From contig JABBOT010000002.1 of the NCBI GenBank assembly GCA_016165875.1, forward strand, positions 13,982,605 to 14,046,604: 64,000 bases of DNA, written 5' to 3'. This stretch comes from Acanthopleura granulata (lineage: Eukaryota; Mollusca; Polyplacophora; Chitonida; Chitonidae). Every line of letters begins with the position of its first letter. Position 1 is the first letter of the stretch. Below are positions 44,075-55,892 of the stretch, one piece after another. The notes beneath the pieces are model-generated. The model was not told the origin of the DNA. It saw only the letters and a list, made by a program, of their open reading frames with translations, and did not search any database. The position numbers were made by a program, and so were the translations under genes.

Positions 44075-44348
44075 TTATTTATTTATTTATTTATTTGATT
44101 GGTGTTTTACGCCCTACTCAAGAATATTTCACTTCTATGACGGCTGCCAGCATTATGGTGGGAGGAAACGGGGCAGAACCCGGAGGAAACTCACGACCAT
44201 CCGCAGGTTGCTGGCAGACCTTCCCACATACGGCCGGAGAGGAAGCCAGCATGAGCTGGGCTTGAACTCACAGCGACCGCATTGGTGGGAGGTTTCGGTC
44301 GTTGCGCTGCGTTAGCGCGCTAACCGATTGAGCCACGGAGGCCCCTCT
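44075..44348 (-). mobile_element. Longest SINE copy in the window, with probable target duplication
   Basis: On the minus strand: tRNA-like head (CCTCCGTGGCTCAATCGGTTAGCGCGC), B box (GAGTTCAAGCCC), body, then CTTGAGTAGGGCGTAAAACACCAATC and an (AAAT)n tail. Flanking agtgagactaat (44,063-44,074) and agtgcggctaat (44,349-44,360) match at 10 of 12 positions and are probably the target duplication. It serves as the local reference for the other copies. Confidence 0.9.
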
Positions 44349-44360
44349 AGTGCGGCTAAT

Positions 44361-44911
44361 GTCTCGAGAACAAGGGCGGCAGTTTAGTATCGAAAATTAT
44401 TGTGGCGACGATCCGCGAATAAGCCGAGCACAAACCGTCAATTTTATTGATCAGTATCAACTGTCGTGCAATTGTGCAATATTCGTGTTTGATGGGATTG
44501 TGCAATATACTGAGGAGATATTGGCTTGCACAAGATTGTCCTGTGTATCATTACCAACAATATTACTGTACAATATGGTAATATTTCAGCCTGTATGGGG
44601 TTATCGTTCAGTTTCTAAACATGAAGATAGATATTTCATTCTTGAGTACATCCAAATATAGTGTGAACTTCCATCCCTATGGAAGGTTGAAAGCAAAGAA
44701 TACAATGGAGGAAATAAACGGAAATCCTGTCTACTAAATAAAAGGAAATGCATGCTGAAGTTTCAAAAGAGGAGGAGGCGAAGAAAGAAAGTAATTCTCT
44801 TTGAACGAGTAAGTACAGAAGAAATCGAAAAAATATACACGATTCAGTGATTCAATCTAGTTCTAGCGTCGATGAAATCTACGAATCAAACATTTGGTTA
44901 CTTTTATGCAA
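44361..44911. other. Intergenic, nothing recognised
   Basis: AT-rich sequence with no conserved frame recognised. Confidence 0.45.
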
Positions 44912-44915
44912 TTAT

Positions 44916-44921
44916 TTTATT
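44916..44921 (-). promoter_or_regulatory. AATAAA polyadenylation signal candidate
   Basis: On the minus strand, cctgAATAAAATAA lies about 29 bp after the stop codon at 44,950, where a signal would be expected if the terminal-exon candidate is real. Confidence 0.35.
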
Positions 44922-44949
44922 CAGGCTTAGCAAGCCACAACCAGAAGCC

Positions 44950-45189
44950 CTAGAAAATTGGGTAAGAAGGCGATGTTGAAGAAGCAGAGTTGGGTGATGT
45001 GGTAGGTACAGGGTGCGCATGTCTCGACATAGCATAGCCACTAGCAAGGTCGAGAAGGACACTCATGTCCGACCCTTCTTTTAATAGTTGGCAGATGGCC
45101 ACACGTAACCAGAGAAAACAGGCCTCCTCAGCGTGTATATAATCTAATTGTTCATGTAAATGCTTGAAAAGTAACAACTTAGACACCCC
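44950..45189 (-). CDS. Candidate terminal exon of an unidentified gene
   Basis: The minus-strand frame runs from a possible acceptor (ttttcttttactc...gaagccag, about 45,190) to a stop at 44,950 and encodes about 79 residues. It starts GVSKLLLFKHLHEQLDYIHA, continues ACFLWLRVAICQLLKEGSD and MSVLLDLASGYAMSRHAH, and ends in a Ser/Pro/Thr tail. The helical, leucine-rich pattern, the pyrimidine-rich acceptor and the AATAAA just downstream are all consistent with a last exon. No family was recognised and upstream exons were not found, so a chance frame cannot be excluded. Confidence 0.35.
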   Translation of the reverse strand, partial: GVSKLLLFKHLHEQLDYIHAEEACFLWLRVAICQLLKEGSDMSVLLDLASGYAMSRHAHPVPTTSPNSASSTSPSYPIF

Positions 45190-46579
45190 CTGGCTTCATG
45201 GCTTAAACTGATTTGAGTAAAAGAAAATATAGTGCTGTTAACAGAAATTTATTTTAGGTGTCACTGGTACAGAGTTATGCAAAATGCAGTGTTATCATCA
45301 CATTTACTGAACAATAACGTGAGGCCTGTCTCGTGTGATAATATATCGTCATATTGATAACATGCTTGCTGAAGAGTGAGATGCGCGATAAGAGTGTAAA
45401 TAATGTGTTTCTGGAATTGTTCACAGAAAGAAACCGAGATATAAAGGGAAACATTATCTTTTTATGTATTGTTAACAGAAGCTGGAGTTTTATTGCTTCT
45501 AATACAATTAGCCTAAGTTGTAGATTATACACTATATAGGTCGACCTTTTATGTACTGCTTGAGAACGCAGGGTTTAGTTAAAAATCAACCAAAGCTCAA
45601 TGTTTAAGTTCTCTTTTACAAACGTCTGTAGGGTGTGATACAAAGAAAAGCAATCAATGTATTTGAAAAACCTAGCTTTATTCGTTACACGTTTCCTACT
45701 GCCAAGGACTAGCTGTTTTGTTACGAAAATCGTCTCTGTGTATGCCTCTGAACGGTTGAGACCTTGCTAAGTGTTAGTTGCTAGTATTTAAACAATTACT
45801 TGAACAGTTAGAATATAAACATGAGGTGAATTGAAGATGCTGTACTTCACCAGTTAAACGGGGTCATTCGCCAAGTATCACACTGCCACTTTTCCTGCTC
45901 TGGCTTTACTCTGTGCTGTAGTTTTCTGTGTTTTAGCGTTCCTCCAAAGTACAGTTGCAGATCGCCTGTTGTTTTTGAGATATCGTCATGTTACGGGCCT
46001 TTGTCTTGAAAAAAAGCGCGTGTTTCCTCACTCATTTTCATTACGAAGAGGCATAATTTCAATTGTGACAATTTTAGATGTCCTTAGAAAGTCACATCAT
46101 TTTGTCATAACAACTAGTCTGTCCAGGGTATTCCACTGAACACCTTTACTTTAAATTATACATGTATAATTCTCGTATGGAAAAATATGGATGGGGCATC
46201 CTAATGACTGGAGCTCTTCTTCATAATTATGAGTACTTCTTGTCTCTTGCACATAGTGCTAGGCATAATAACGGTAATCTGTCGTATGGTGGGACAACTG
46301 ATAGGTAAAAGGTGAAAGATTATGTAGCTACTCAACATAGTCAGAGAGCAGATCGAAGAAAAGCGAAACAGGGGAGGCTACTCTGAATGCCAACGAAGCA
46401 AAAAAGCTGCGGACAGCGGTTAACTCGGTTACGGGAAACGGAGTAGTACTCGTTGTGTCTTGTGCACATGTTGTATGTATCGCAACTGATATATAACAGT
46501 ATTTACCGGACATGATGGATTGGTGCCTTGGCGTCTTAAAACCATATGGTGGTTTCATACAACCATCTTCGTCGTTCGC
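45190..46579. other. Intergenic, nothing recognised
   Basis: No coding frame or repeat was recognised. Confidence 0.45.
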
Positions 46580-46725
46580 CTGTATGCTAATCTTGGATGC
46601 GCATTTGAGAATGGCATAATAAAGGATTGTTGTCGTTCAGTGCAGGAAATTTCGGGAGCTCGTGTTTGCACAGACTATGGAAGCCGATGCTACATTTCGC
46701 CACCTCGCCTTTTATTACAGAGAAG
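46580..46725 (+). other. Candidate Cys-rich internal exon
   Basis: An open frame ends at a good 5' splice site (AGAGAAGAG then gtaatt, about 46,725) and encodes LGCAFENGIIKDCCRSVQ, ARVCTDYGSRCYI and a basic end. Six cysteines sit in a C-CC-C-C pattern within about 40 residues, as in small disulfide-rich secreted domains. No convincing acceptor was found upstream and no family was recognised. Confidence 0.25.
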
Positions 46726-46739
46726 AGGTAATTAAAGTG

Positions 46740-48129
46740 ATCAACCGGCTTCCATAACTGTGAAAGTCATGGACTGTAGGCATGCAGAAAAAGGCTTACA
46801 ATTTTGTTTGCACATCTGTTGGAGATACATTGGTAAATACATTTAGATTATTCATTGAGGAATGTAATATCGTTTAAGCCGACCTGGTGCATGAACTTTG
46901 CAAACAATGGTAAATGAAACAAACTTATTCATTGTGGTGCTGGACGATCTGTACCAAAGGGACATGTCTTTGGCAGGTTTGTGCGTCGTCATTTCTGAAC
47001 ACTGTTTTCACGACATTTGTACAACAACGGCATAGATTAACAGAGTTCATCAATTTTGTGTACGTGAATTCAGAAGCATCTCGAACATTGTGAGAAAAAA
47101 CACGTGGACAATACCAACACTGTAATTTGCCATTGCATTTCGGAAGCAAAATGCATGCACCGCCTATGTCTGGCATATCTCTGGCCCTCACAATTAAAAA
47201 ACGGCGTTTTGGCATACGTTGTTTTCTGGTGATATGGTGATATTCTTTTAGGTTGCAGCGATCTTAGTAATGACTTTACGACATGAGCTCGCGACTTGTA
47301 CATAGCAGTACATAATATCGCCATGTGCAAACCAGCGTGACATACTTGATCCAGCTTAAAACATGACGGTCCAGAAAATGTATAAAATTATCAATAGATA
47401 TTACCGTAACCGATCTGAAATCAAGTAATATTTGTATGACTACAAATACGGGAAATGGTGGGAGCATGTGTACTGGTTTTGATCTGTTATAATGTGCAAA
47501 GGCTAGCCAAAAACTTTGCAAAGGCTGTTGCAGGCTTGCTAATTACTATATAAAGAGAAACATTTGTGTACATGGGTTCATTTTTCTGAGGGTATAAACA
47601 AATGAACTTGAGTCAGTCTTCATCACTGGAAGCAGAGGAGTACACTTCTGTGTAAGTAGAGTGGAGGGGAGAATCGATGTGGCCGTGTCCGTGCCGTGGT
47701 GAACGCGATGCCACTGAAATCCTAGAGGTAAACCCTACCCTTACAGCTGTATCTGATGATGGACCAATTCGCTATCAGGCAAAGTATAAAAGGGATCAAT
47801 TCTAGCAGCAGACGAACCAGTCAAACGAGGGAGGCTGGCAGAGACATCACAAACCTAGGCCTCCTCCAGTCAACTCTATGGCAACGGCTGCAGTGTTGAG
47901 CTGTGCTGGATAATGGACGGTGGTGTTCGAAAGTCGTCCTGAGATACCAGTATTGTCCACATTTGTGCAAATTTACAGAACAGCGGTATGAAGTTATCCA
48001 GTTTGGAACAATGGATAAGCAGCGGACTGGCGTGCGCGTGGAGGAAAGGTTTACCGAAGGTATCAGTCTATATCCGTAAACGCATGGCAAAGTGATAGAA
48101 TGGATATAAAAAGTTTTCCGTGATCAACC
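46740..48129. other. Upstream region of the plus-strand GT31 gene
   Basis: A possible first exon with a 5' splice site (cttctgtgtaagtag, about 47,650) follows a TATA-like gtataaac (about 47,591) by some 60 bp. A second TATA-like string tataaaaag occurs at about 48,105, too close to the ATG to be the sole promoter unless the leader is very short. No conserved coding frame was seen. Confidence 0.3.
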
Positions 48130-49221
48130 ATGAAGTACTGGAAATATATTCGACGTGGTATTGTTTTTGTCGTCGGATCTACCGTGTTATTGGTGATTCA
48201 GGGACTACAGCCTGGCCCCAGGCAACCACCTGGGACAATAGCTCAGGGCAGATCTCTCCAACCACTGGATGGACGTGAAGAAGAGCTGGATGTGTCCCCA
48301 TCTTCACGGCCCGTTCAGTTCTCGTCACCTGACTTGGGTAGAGGTAACAGATTCACATCGGCTTACATCCGCACAGTGTTCTGTAACAATAAGACAAACT
48401 CTGTGCCTTTGAATGTCTCACTTCCGAAACTTACCCCTGATGGGGAAGTGCTTGCAGGCAATGATGTGTTTATTTTGGTGGTCTCTTCTCCGGTACATTC
48501 CGAGCTGAGGGAAGCCATCAGGCGCACCTGGGCAAACACCGGTGTGACCGGGGCAGCTGTGATCTTTGTTCTGGGTCTTCACTGGGATCATTACTGGAAC
48601 ACTCTGGTCACACAGGAACACGGACGGTACGGCGATGTTCTACAGCTGGTCACCCCGGACACCTACCGAAACTTGCCGGAGAAAATACTGCTGGGTTTTC
48701 AGTGGGTGATGGACTCCGTTCCGGGTGTAAAGTACGTGATCAAATCAGATGACGATGTGTACCTTCACCTGCCCAGTGTGTTGTCCTTGATGAGAAATCT
48801 CTCAGGTGATGTTATCGTTGGTGCTTATAATCCCCAGTCTATCGTCTCCCGGAACACTAAAGACGAGTGGGGCGTGTCTAAAGACATCTATCTGCCGGAT
48901 TACTTCCCGCCTTACGTTTCTGGTGGAAGTTACCTTATGTCTGGTCACGTGAACAGACAGATATTAGGCTCAGTGTCCAGGTGTCGTCGCCTCCACATTG
49001 AGGACGTGTTTATTACAGGTGTTTTGGCGGTAACTGCTGGGCTGGGACACATGCCCCACCCGGGTTTCTCTTTCTGGGGAACTCCTAAAGCCCAGCCCTG
49101 TGACATGGAGGCGGGTAGAGTGAACAGCGTTAACATGGGAGTTAAACAGATTTATAAACTGCATGATGGCATTACAAGTATGAAGATGAAAACTCAGGAG
49201 GATATATGCAAAATCCAATAA
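48130..49221 (+). CDS. GT31 glycosyltransferase (beta-1,3-galactosyltransferase-like)
   Basis: This is an intact 363-codon frame in one exon. Residues 9-25 are a signal anchor and a Pro/Ser-rich stem reaches about residue 110. The catalytic domain has REAIRRTW (127-134), FVLG (146-149), GRYGDVLQLVTPDTYRNL (165-182), the metal-binding KSDDDVYLHLP (205-215), DYFPPYVSGGSYLMS (257-271) and EDVFITG (291-297). It therefore carries the complete set expected of an active Golgi enzyme. Sequons are at 87, 95 and 223. It shares the motif framework with the gene at 40,979-42,046 but differs strongly outside the motifs, and the two are transcribed away from each other about 6 kb apart. GT31 genes with a single coding exon are the norm for the B3GALT group in animals. 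The acceptor sugar cannot be inferred. Confidence 0.95.
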   Translation: MKYWKYIRRGIVFVVGSTVLLVIQGLQPGPRQPPGTIAQGRSLQPLDGREEELDVSPSSRPVQFSSPDLGRGNRFTSAYIRTVFCNNKTNSVPLNVSLPKLTPDGEVLAGNDVFILVVSSPVHSELREAIRRTWANTGVTGAAVIFVLGLHWDHYWNTLVTQEHGRYGDVLQLVTPDTYRNLPEKILLGFQWVMDSVPGVKYVIKSDDDVYLHLPSVLSLMRNLSGDVIVGAYNPQSIVSRNTKDEWGVSKDIYLPDYFPPYVSGGSYLMSGHVNRQILGSVSRCRRLHIEDVFITGVLAVTAGLGHMPHPGFSFWGTPKAQPCDMEAGRVNSVNMGVKQIYKLHDGITSMKMKTQEDICKIQ

Positions 49222-52200
49222 ATGTTGCACATATTTACAACAGATAATTTTGCTGACTGAGTTTCCCTTCCACTAGTTATACAAATTTAACTCTAAAGAT
49301 ACGTACCATATAAAACTTGAATGTTATATTTCGTTGTAAACTGTTCGTATTTATTGAACCATCTCACGTACTGAGAAAGAGATGCAGGAATGGGCTTTAT
49401 TGCTCTTCATGTCCCCGTTTAATCTACGGTCGCCACTGCCGGGAATTTTGATGACTAAGTGTCATCTGTTGGTGAACTACTCAAATAACTCCAATCCAAA
49501 ATCTCCTTTCCAATATAACAATGTAGAGAACTGATTATATTCTTAAGACTTAAGTTTCTTTGTAGGAAAAGGAACGAAAAATTCATTTCTTTAGCGTGCT
49601 GCAAATTTTATAAATGTTTTATCATGTTTCAGTAAATTTAACTTCTGCAGATTTCAAGCACATGAAACAGATGATGATATGTTTATTGCCTAGGAGAAGT
49701 CTTGTCTGGAGAGACGAAATGTATGTAATTTTGATCAAGTCAGTAAATCAGTCGATCAATCGATTAGACAATCTAATAACCAATCAATCGATCAGTCACA
49801 CACTGACATCAACCAATCAATCAGTTAATCAAACTATTTTTTTTTTGACAAGTTCGTTTTCGTTAAGTTGGTCAAGATTTACACTTACTTAAAGTTGTAA
49901 AGTTCTTGTGGGGTTGTGGATTTGATAGTTAAGCAATACTTGTAGGCCAATAGCCACACTAGCTTTATCATACCACTGACCTACCGACAAAGGTTAGGTC
50001 GTGCTAGCATTACCAGTGAGGTAGCAAGTGCGCGTTAAACATGGATTTTGAACTTCTGATACAGAACTGTAATTGTCTGGATCAGGGAAACATCTATCCA
50101 AAGGGGTTTAAACATTTGTCATATCACTGTACTACATAATTAGCCCACAACTTCCGGGCTAAATCGAGAAGTATATGTCTGGATATGCCTTCAACAGAGT
50201 TTATTTGGACATGATGGCAGTTCTGCTCTTTATTTATTTTTTTGTATCATAATAGCTTCATTGTGTGTTACAAACAAATATACAGATGGATAAATGTTTC
50301 AGTTGATACTCGTATCGAGAATGCTTTCGGTGGCTATTTTTAACTGGCCTATTCACAGGGCACACACAGATAAAGCTGCATGTATATCCATAAAACCCTT
50401 TCAAAACTCTTCTACCCGATGGATTGTGTAACTGTGTATCTAGACGTTTGTCTGGGTGCATGTTGCTAATTTGAGGACAAAATGAATCGGTACCACTCTC
50501 ATGTCGGACTGTGGCAGCACATCTGTCTTTTCTGAGCGATAAGTGTAGTGTGTGATTTCATAAACCGGATATGCATGTGTCTTTTACGAATGTAGGCAAT
50601 CCACTCAGACCATAAAAATTTCGCGCACCTGTACAATCGTCTTCACGAAAAGTTACTCTGTAAGTTCCTTAAATTCTTGGGATAACTATAGGTTGATATC
50701 GGTCACACGTGTCGAGTTAACTATAGTTACACCTTAACCACTCAGACTTGGCTTCAGAAGAAATGTCATGGAGACAGGACCTATTTACTAAAACATTTGT
50801 GCAAAGGAATACATTACCAACCGAATTCATGCGGTCTCTTCTTTACATAGCAGGCATGATGTTATGGATATAAATAAATATGACAAATGTAACATAAACC
50901 ACGAAGATTAACGAGTGATAAAACACTTTACAGGATCTACATAAGTATATATAAGTATATATAAAGGAGAATGCGTGTTTAATTCCAAGTATCAATGTTA
51001 GCAGGTTTATTCGGCTCACAGGTTTAAGCACTCATGAAAACAAGAAAAATGCCCGAAATACCATTTCAAGTTGAAAGGCATGTGCACTAACCGCTTCCCT
51101 GGACCCTACAATGAAGACACCTTTACAACACCCAAACCACATACAGCAGCAATAACGCTTTCTTCCCACAGTCGGGATATGTTATTCTTAGGGAATATTT
51201 GGTTTGAATTCTATGCATTATTGAATCACAAAGTATTACACGCTGGTTTATCCCAATGAAAACATGCTACTGCCCAGTCATTGTTAAAGAATTCTGCTGA
51301 TAATAATTTCGTCCGGGCATTATATAAGACCACATCAATGAAATCCTGCCGTACATGTAAGTCGTAAAGGCTGCAGCCGCTATTCAGGACAGATGGCCCT
51401 CCGCAAAACTACGCCGATGAATCACATGTATCTACCACTTACTCAGATATCTAAGTTGATCGCATGTCGAGCTGCCGTGCCTGGGAACAAAGCCAAGCTT
51501 AGCGCACGTGGTCTGCAAACTGGTCTAAAAACATTCTTTTGTCACGGAGACTGCCAACACAGCCTTCTGATTTGTAATTGTGATACATTACGCTGGCCGG
51601 AGCTTATTTCTTCCTTGTATACATTTGGAAGACATGGATGAAACACGCCAAAATTAGATCAGGATGATTGATCACACTGCCCGTGTCTCTCAGGTCAGCA
51701 GTTTGAAAGTTTGCCAGCATCCTGTCAACTGGATGGATGAAAACACGGTAGATCAGCTATTACATAAGACAGATGGCATCAAGGTGCATGTTTACATAAC
51801 TGGATTGATTAACAATCAGTTCGCCATTATGTAAGTATGTGAGTCTGTGACACAGTAAAAACTATCAGCCTTTCTACAAGAAACAGCCTTGTTCCCTACG
51901 CTTTTCACCGTACTGAGATGTCCTGTTAGCAAAATCACAAAGAACTGACGTCCGGATCTTTCATCTAATGAAAGATTCGATAAAAAGGTACATAATCCTA
52001 CGTTGTTCCAGAAAGATAAAGTTACATTTTAACATTCTGTAAGACCTTTTATTATTTATTATTTTATTATTTTGTCTCCAAAAGTATATGCTTTTTGTGA
52101 CTGGCTATACAGCATGCATGGTTGCAGCATCTACTGTGAAATGGTACAGTTCTTATGCCTGGCCAATGCTTAACCCCAAATGGTAACAGTTCTCCAGGAA

Positions 52201-55117
52201 ATTGTGGCGCTTGTCATCCAATGATGATCTTCATTCATCTTTCGTCTCACAAATGTATATTCACTTGATCCTTTAAAGTTATATTTTAGCCTCCTTATTT
52301 TCCATTGAATAAAAATATGGCGGAAGAGTTGAGTGTGTTTTAGCCAAGAAAGGGCTTTGGGCATTCCAAATTTACCTTGATATCATCGAGGTATACTTTC
52401 AAATAGCTTACCGTTTGCTCTGAGAAAGAACCTTTAAATGAACGGCGACTTAAGTTTCACTACAGCATCGCGTCGTTATGAATTGACCGCATGAAGAACC
52501 GTGCGTTCCAGGGACCTTATATATCATCGAGCTAGAATTGAATAAACTTCACATGATGCATGCTGGTCAAATGAATCTGTCAGTCAGCAACACATGCTCC
52601 AATAATTAATCATCTCTGCGACATTAACTCTATTTAAAAACCTCCATTCATTAAATGCTCCTCCCTAAATCGTCAAGCTTGTCCTTGCAGGACCATGTTT
52701 CTTGATGTCGGAGTTTGCATTGATGTGATTTCTTCAATAGCCTAAATTTGTGCAAAAGGCAGGCTATAAATTGGTTCATCTTTCTCTCTGTCGCAATTTG
52801 CAAATGCAATTACGGTAGAAGTATTGAAAGTAAAACCTTATTTCTTTGTTAAACAATGCTGTTTTTTTTTTAAGTCGCATTAGTCGAACAAAAAAAAACG
52901 TAAGCTCTGCGGAGATATTTCTGCTGACTAAAACATGAAATCACAAAAAAACTTTAAAACACATTTATTATCTACATTTTAGCATCAGTTTTGCGTAATA
53001 AATAAACAATTATGTAATTTTTTATACAGTTATATAAAAATATGTAATATGTGCTTAAATACACGCGGCAGAGTGGACTGATGGTGGACCAGGGAAGCTG
53101 ATTTGTTACAGCATGTGTATCAGCATTAGGATTACTGTCACTGAGTCCGTCATTTTATTTGTCGGAAATACGACAAATAAGGAATGGGAAATACGGCGAG
53201 GCGCCAAGGGGGTGATAGTTATTAAATGACTCCTGAACAAATGCTCACGAATCGATTCGGTGACTGTATGACAAATGCTCGGCAAAGGGAGAGTTCCGTG
53301 GTGTTACAACCACTGTAACCTTTCATATCTAACATATACACATGTCATTAGGCAAGTATTATTGATGAACACATGCTCTCTTCATTTAGACTATATCACG
53401 ACGTAAATGAAGCATGCAAGAAAACCCCTTCCATGTTCTCATTACTTTTCGCCCAAATAAAATGGTGTGGTTACCATGAGAGTGGTCAGAATGAGGGAAG
53501 AACATTTTTGGTGGATATACACCGGTTTTTGACCCTTATTTCTCTACCGGTGTATGCAAAGAGTGAGTCACCACTGTGTCTGATATAACCGAGCTTTTGC
53601 CTGAGCGATTCCATACTTGTTGTTAACATCATTTAGATAACGACCCGGCAACTGCTAACTGCAGAACAAATCCCATGCACTGCCGTCAGAATTGATAAAT
53701 ACTGTTTCATTCAACCACTACGCCAAAGTACTACATGAATCTCAGGCAAACCGTATTTCTCAAACAAAGCCATCTGACAAACGAGCAGAATATAGCAGAA
53801 AACAACCCATGCCCCCAAAAAATACACATATATATATACAAAATACAAATAATAAATTATATGTGAAACATTTTTGTGCATTTAACCATTCAATAAAGGA
53901 GTCAAATAATTAGATGCACGGACATATAGACGTGGGGAGATTATCTGCCGGAAAACTATGGTTAAGGATGACTGGAGAGCAGGGAATTCAAAAGCCAATG
54001 TTCCCGAATTGGCATGGAAGAAATAAGTAAGTAACCTGTTCTCACAGATCCCGAGCGTGATTCACCCTGTATGATGCACAGTTATAAGACCTCTACCACG
54101 TAATACTAGGCGTCAGTTTCCGTGATCAATCAGTTCCTAGCGCGCCCTCATTCCACTCCAGCCCGTTTTTCATTATCACTGATCACATTTATTCAAGTAT
54201 TACACGCCTGTTAATCGATAGCCGAGCGGTGTATGTAATTACGCGGAACGGTATATTGTGTAAATACGCGCCGCATTGTCTAAGTGATGTGCAATGTACC
54301 TCCGCCGCCCAGAGCCGGGCTGTGAAGTAACCAGGTATTAGCCATTCATTATCTCAACACTATCTCCCAACTGTTAAAATAGGATGATTTCCGAAATAGT
54401 ACTGGCCAGGGAAAAGTTTTATGATATAACAATGGACACATCAAGTCCGTTAGGCCGATGTCGCCCGCAGCAAGTATGCGCTCAAAACAAATTCTGTAGA
54501 ATAATGTATTATTTGTGTTGCAGGAAAAAGCTAATCTGCAAAAGATATGTATGTACACGAAGTCAGAATTTGAGGCAATGCTTCCAAATCTTTTTTTTTT
54601 TTTTCACTAAAAAAGTCAGGATAATAAAATAAAAACATGAAAAAGTTATATTCAATATTCACCATGTCCTGTGCAAATATATCAGAAAATCAAATGCAAT
54701 CATCAATATTTACGTCAAATATCACTTAGTTATATGTGTGCCACCGATGCTAATGTACGAGACTGTATGACTTCCCCATACCGCGAAGGGAACTCTTTCA
54801 TTATTTCTTAGACATTGACTTCCCTCTGCAAGTGAAAATCTATCAGTCATAAGTGAGAAAGTTCATCAATAGGCTTGATCCTTCAAATTTCCCACATACA
54901 GAGGTCGGTTACCAATTGTGTAAAAACATATCATTTTCTACGTGTATGATACAGTGCTTATGGACCACGTTTTTTCTTTATGAAAATAACTATTCAGAAG
55001 CAGTAACATATTATACAAAAGAACAAAAAAGCATATTTTATTTCAGGTGGGCTGTTTTATATGCGCACGGTTTACTCCGGAAGCTCCGGTTTCAATGAGC
55101 ACCAGCTTTAGTCAAGT
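49222..55117. other. Intergenic; degenerate (ATCA)n tract at about 49,740-49,845
   Basis: A run of aatcaatcgatcag-like words lies near 49.8 kb. The remainder is AT-rich, and none of its short frames looks like a recognisable protein. Confidence 0.45.
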
Positions 55118-55819
55118 ACACGTAAATACATGGCGTTTACGCATACACTCCAATTGAAACACTGTGCTGGTTCGACGCTGACCTCCTCACCGGTTCATTC
55201 CCGCTTCTCCCATGGTTCCCTTGCTGTCACCTATTGCTTCTTCGACTTAAAAAATCTACACTGCTAACATTCCACAGCCATGGCATCCATGCTGAAGGTA
55301 CTACAGGCCGCGATTCATGTCACCGGTATGCCCGCCGTTACACGACCCCGTTACTCTTCACGACCTTTGGCCGAAAGGTCATGGAACTGATACATCTGAA
55401 GCCCACATGTTCGTTTTTGTTTTAGCTCTTTTCCCGATGTGACTTTTCTGTGAATCACACATGTTTTAATTTTAACTGGTCTGCCTCCTGGATAACGTCT
55501 ACCGCATAGTAACACTTTTTGGCGGAATCGAATAAGTTCCGACACGACCTAACGGCTAAATGAGGTCACGTGCAGTGGCGGGCAATCACGGTGACATGGA
55601 ATCAAGACACTGGTAAAGAATCGCGAACTCTTGCACCTTTTGCATGAATGCTATGGCTGTAGAATGTTAGCATTGTAGATTTTTTTAAGTCAAAGAAGAG
55701 ATAGGAGGCAGCAAAAGAGTCATGGCAAAAGCAGGTATGGGCCGGTGAGGAGGTAAGCGTCCAACCGACAAAGTGTTTCATCCATGGCGTTGTAGTGTAT
55801 AGGTAAACGCCACGTATAT
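55118..55819. repeat. Large imperfect inverted repeat (arms about 220-240 bp, loop 240 bp)
   Basis: The left arm 55,118-55,336 is repeated inverted at 55,577-55,819. Matching blocks include acatggcgtttac with gtaaacgccacgt, gacctcctcaccgg with ccggtgaggaggt, ttaaaaaatctacactgctaacatt with aatgttagcattgtagatttttttaa, and catgtcaccg with cggtgacatg. The arms have diverged at perhaps one base in five. It could be a foldback or MITE-type element or two inverted copies of an unknown repeat. Confidence 0.8.
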
Positions 55820-55829
55820 ACTTCGCCAC

Positions 55830-55892
55830 ACCTGCCTATGCATGAAATATTCTTGAGGGCGCCGTTTTACATCAATCAATCAATCCATCAAT
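55830..55892 (+). mobile_element. SINE tail fragment candidate
   Basis: The phrase tgaaatattcttgagggcgccgttttacatcaatcaatcaatc resembles the end of the local SINE (GAAATATTCTTGAGTACGGCGTAAAACACCAATCAAAT) and lies immediately beside the inverted repeat. Confidence 0.55.

Noticed and set aside
44282..44348. tRNA gene
   Set aside because: The A- and B-box-like motifs belong to the SINE head; the sequence does not close into a full cloverleaf and recurs with the SINE body.
46925..47215. 96-codon minus-strand Cys-rich frame as a gene
   Set aside because: No splice signals, start context or recognisable family; a frame of this length can arise by chance in this composition.
47821..48090. Minus-strand 89-codon frame upstream of the plus-strand GT31 gene, considered as transposase remains
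   Set aside because: No transposase motif found on either strand; it probably reflects leader or intergenic sequence.
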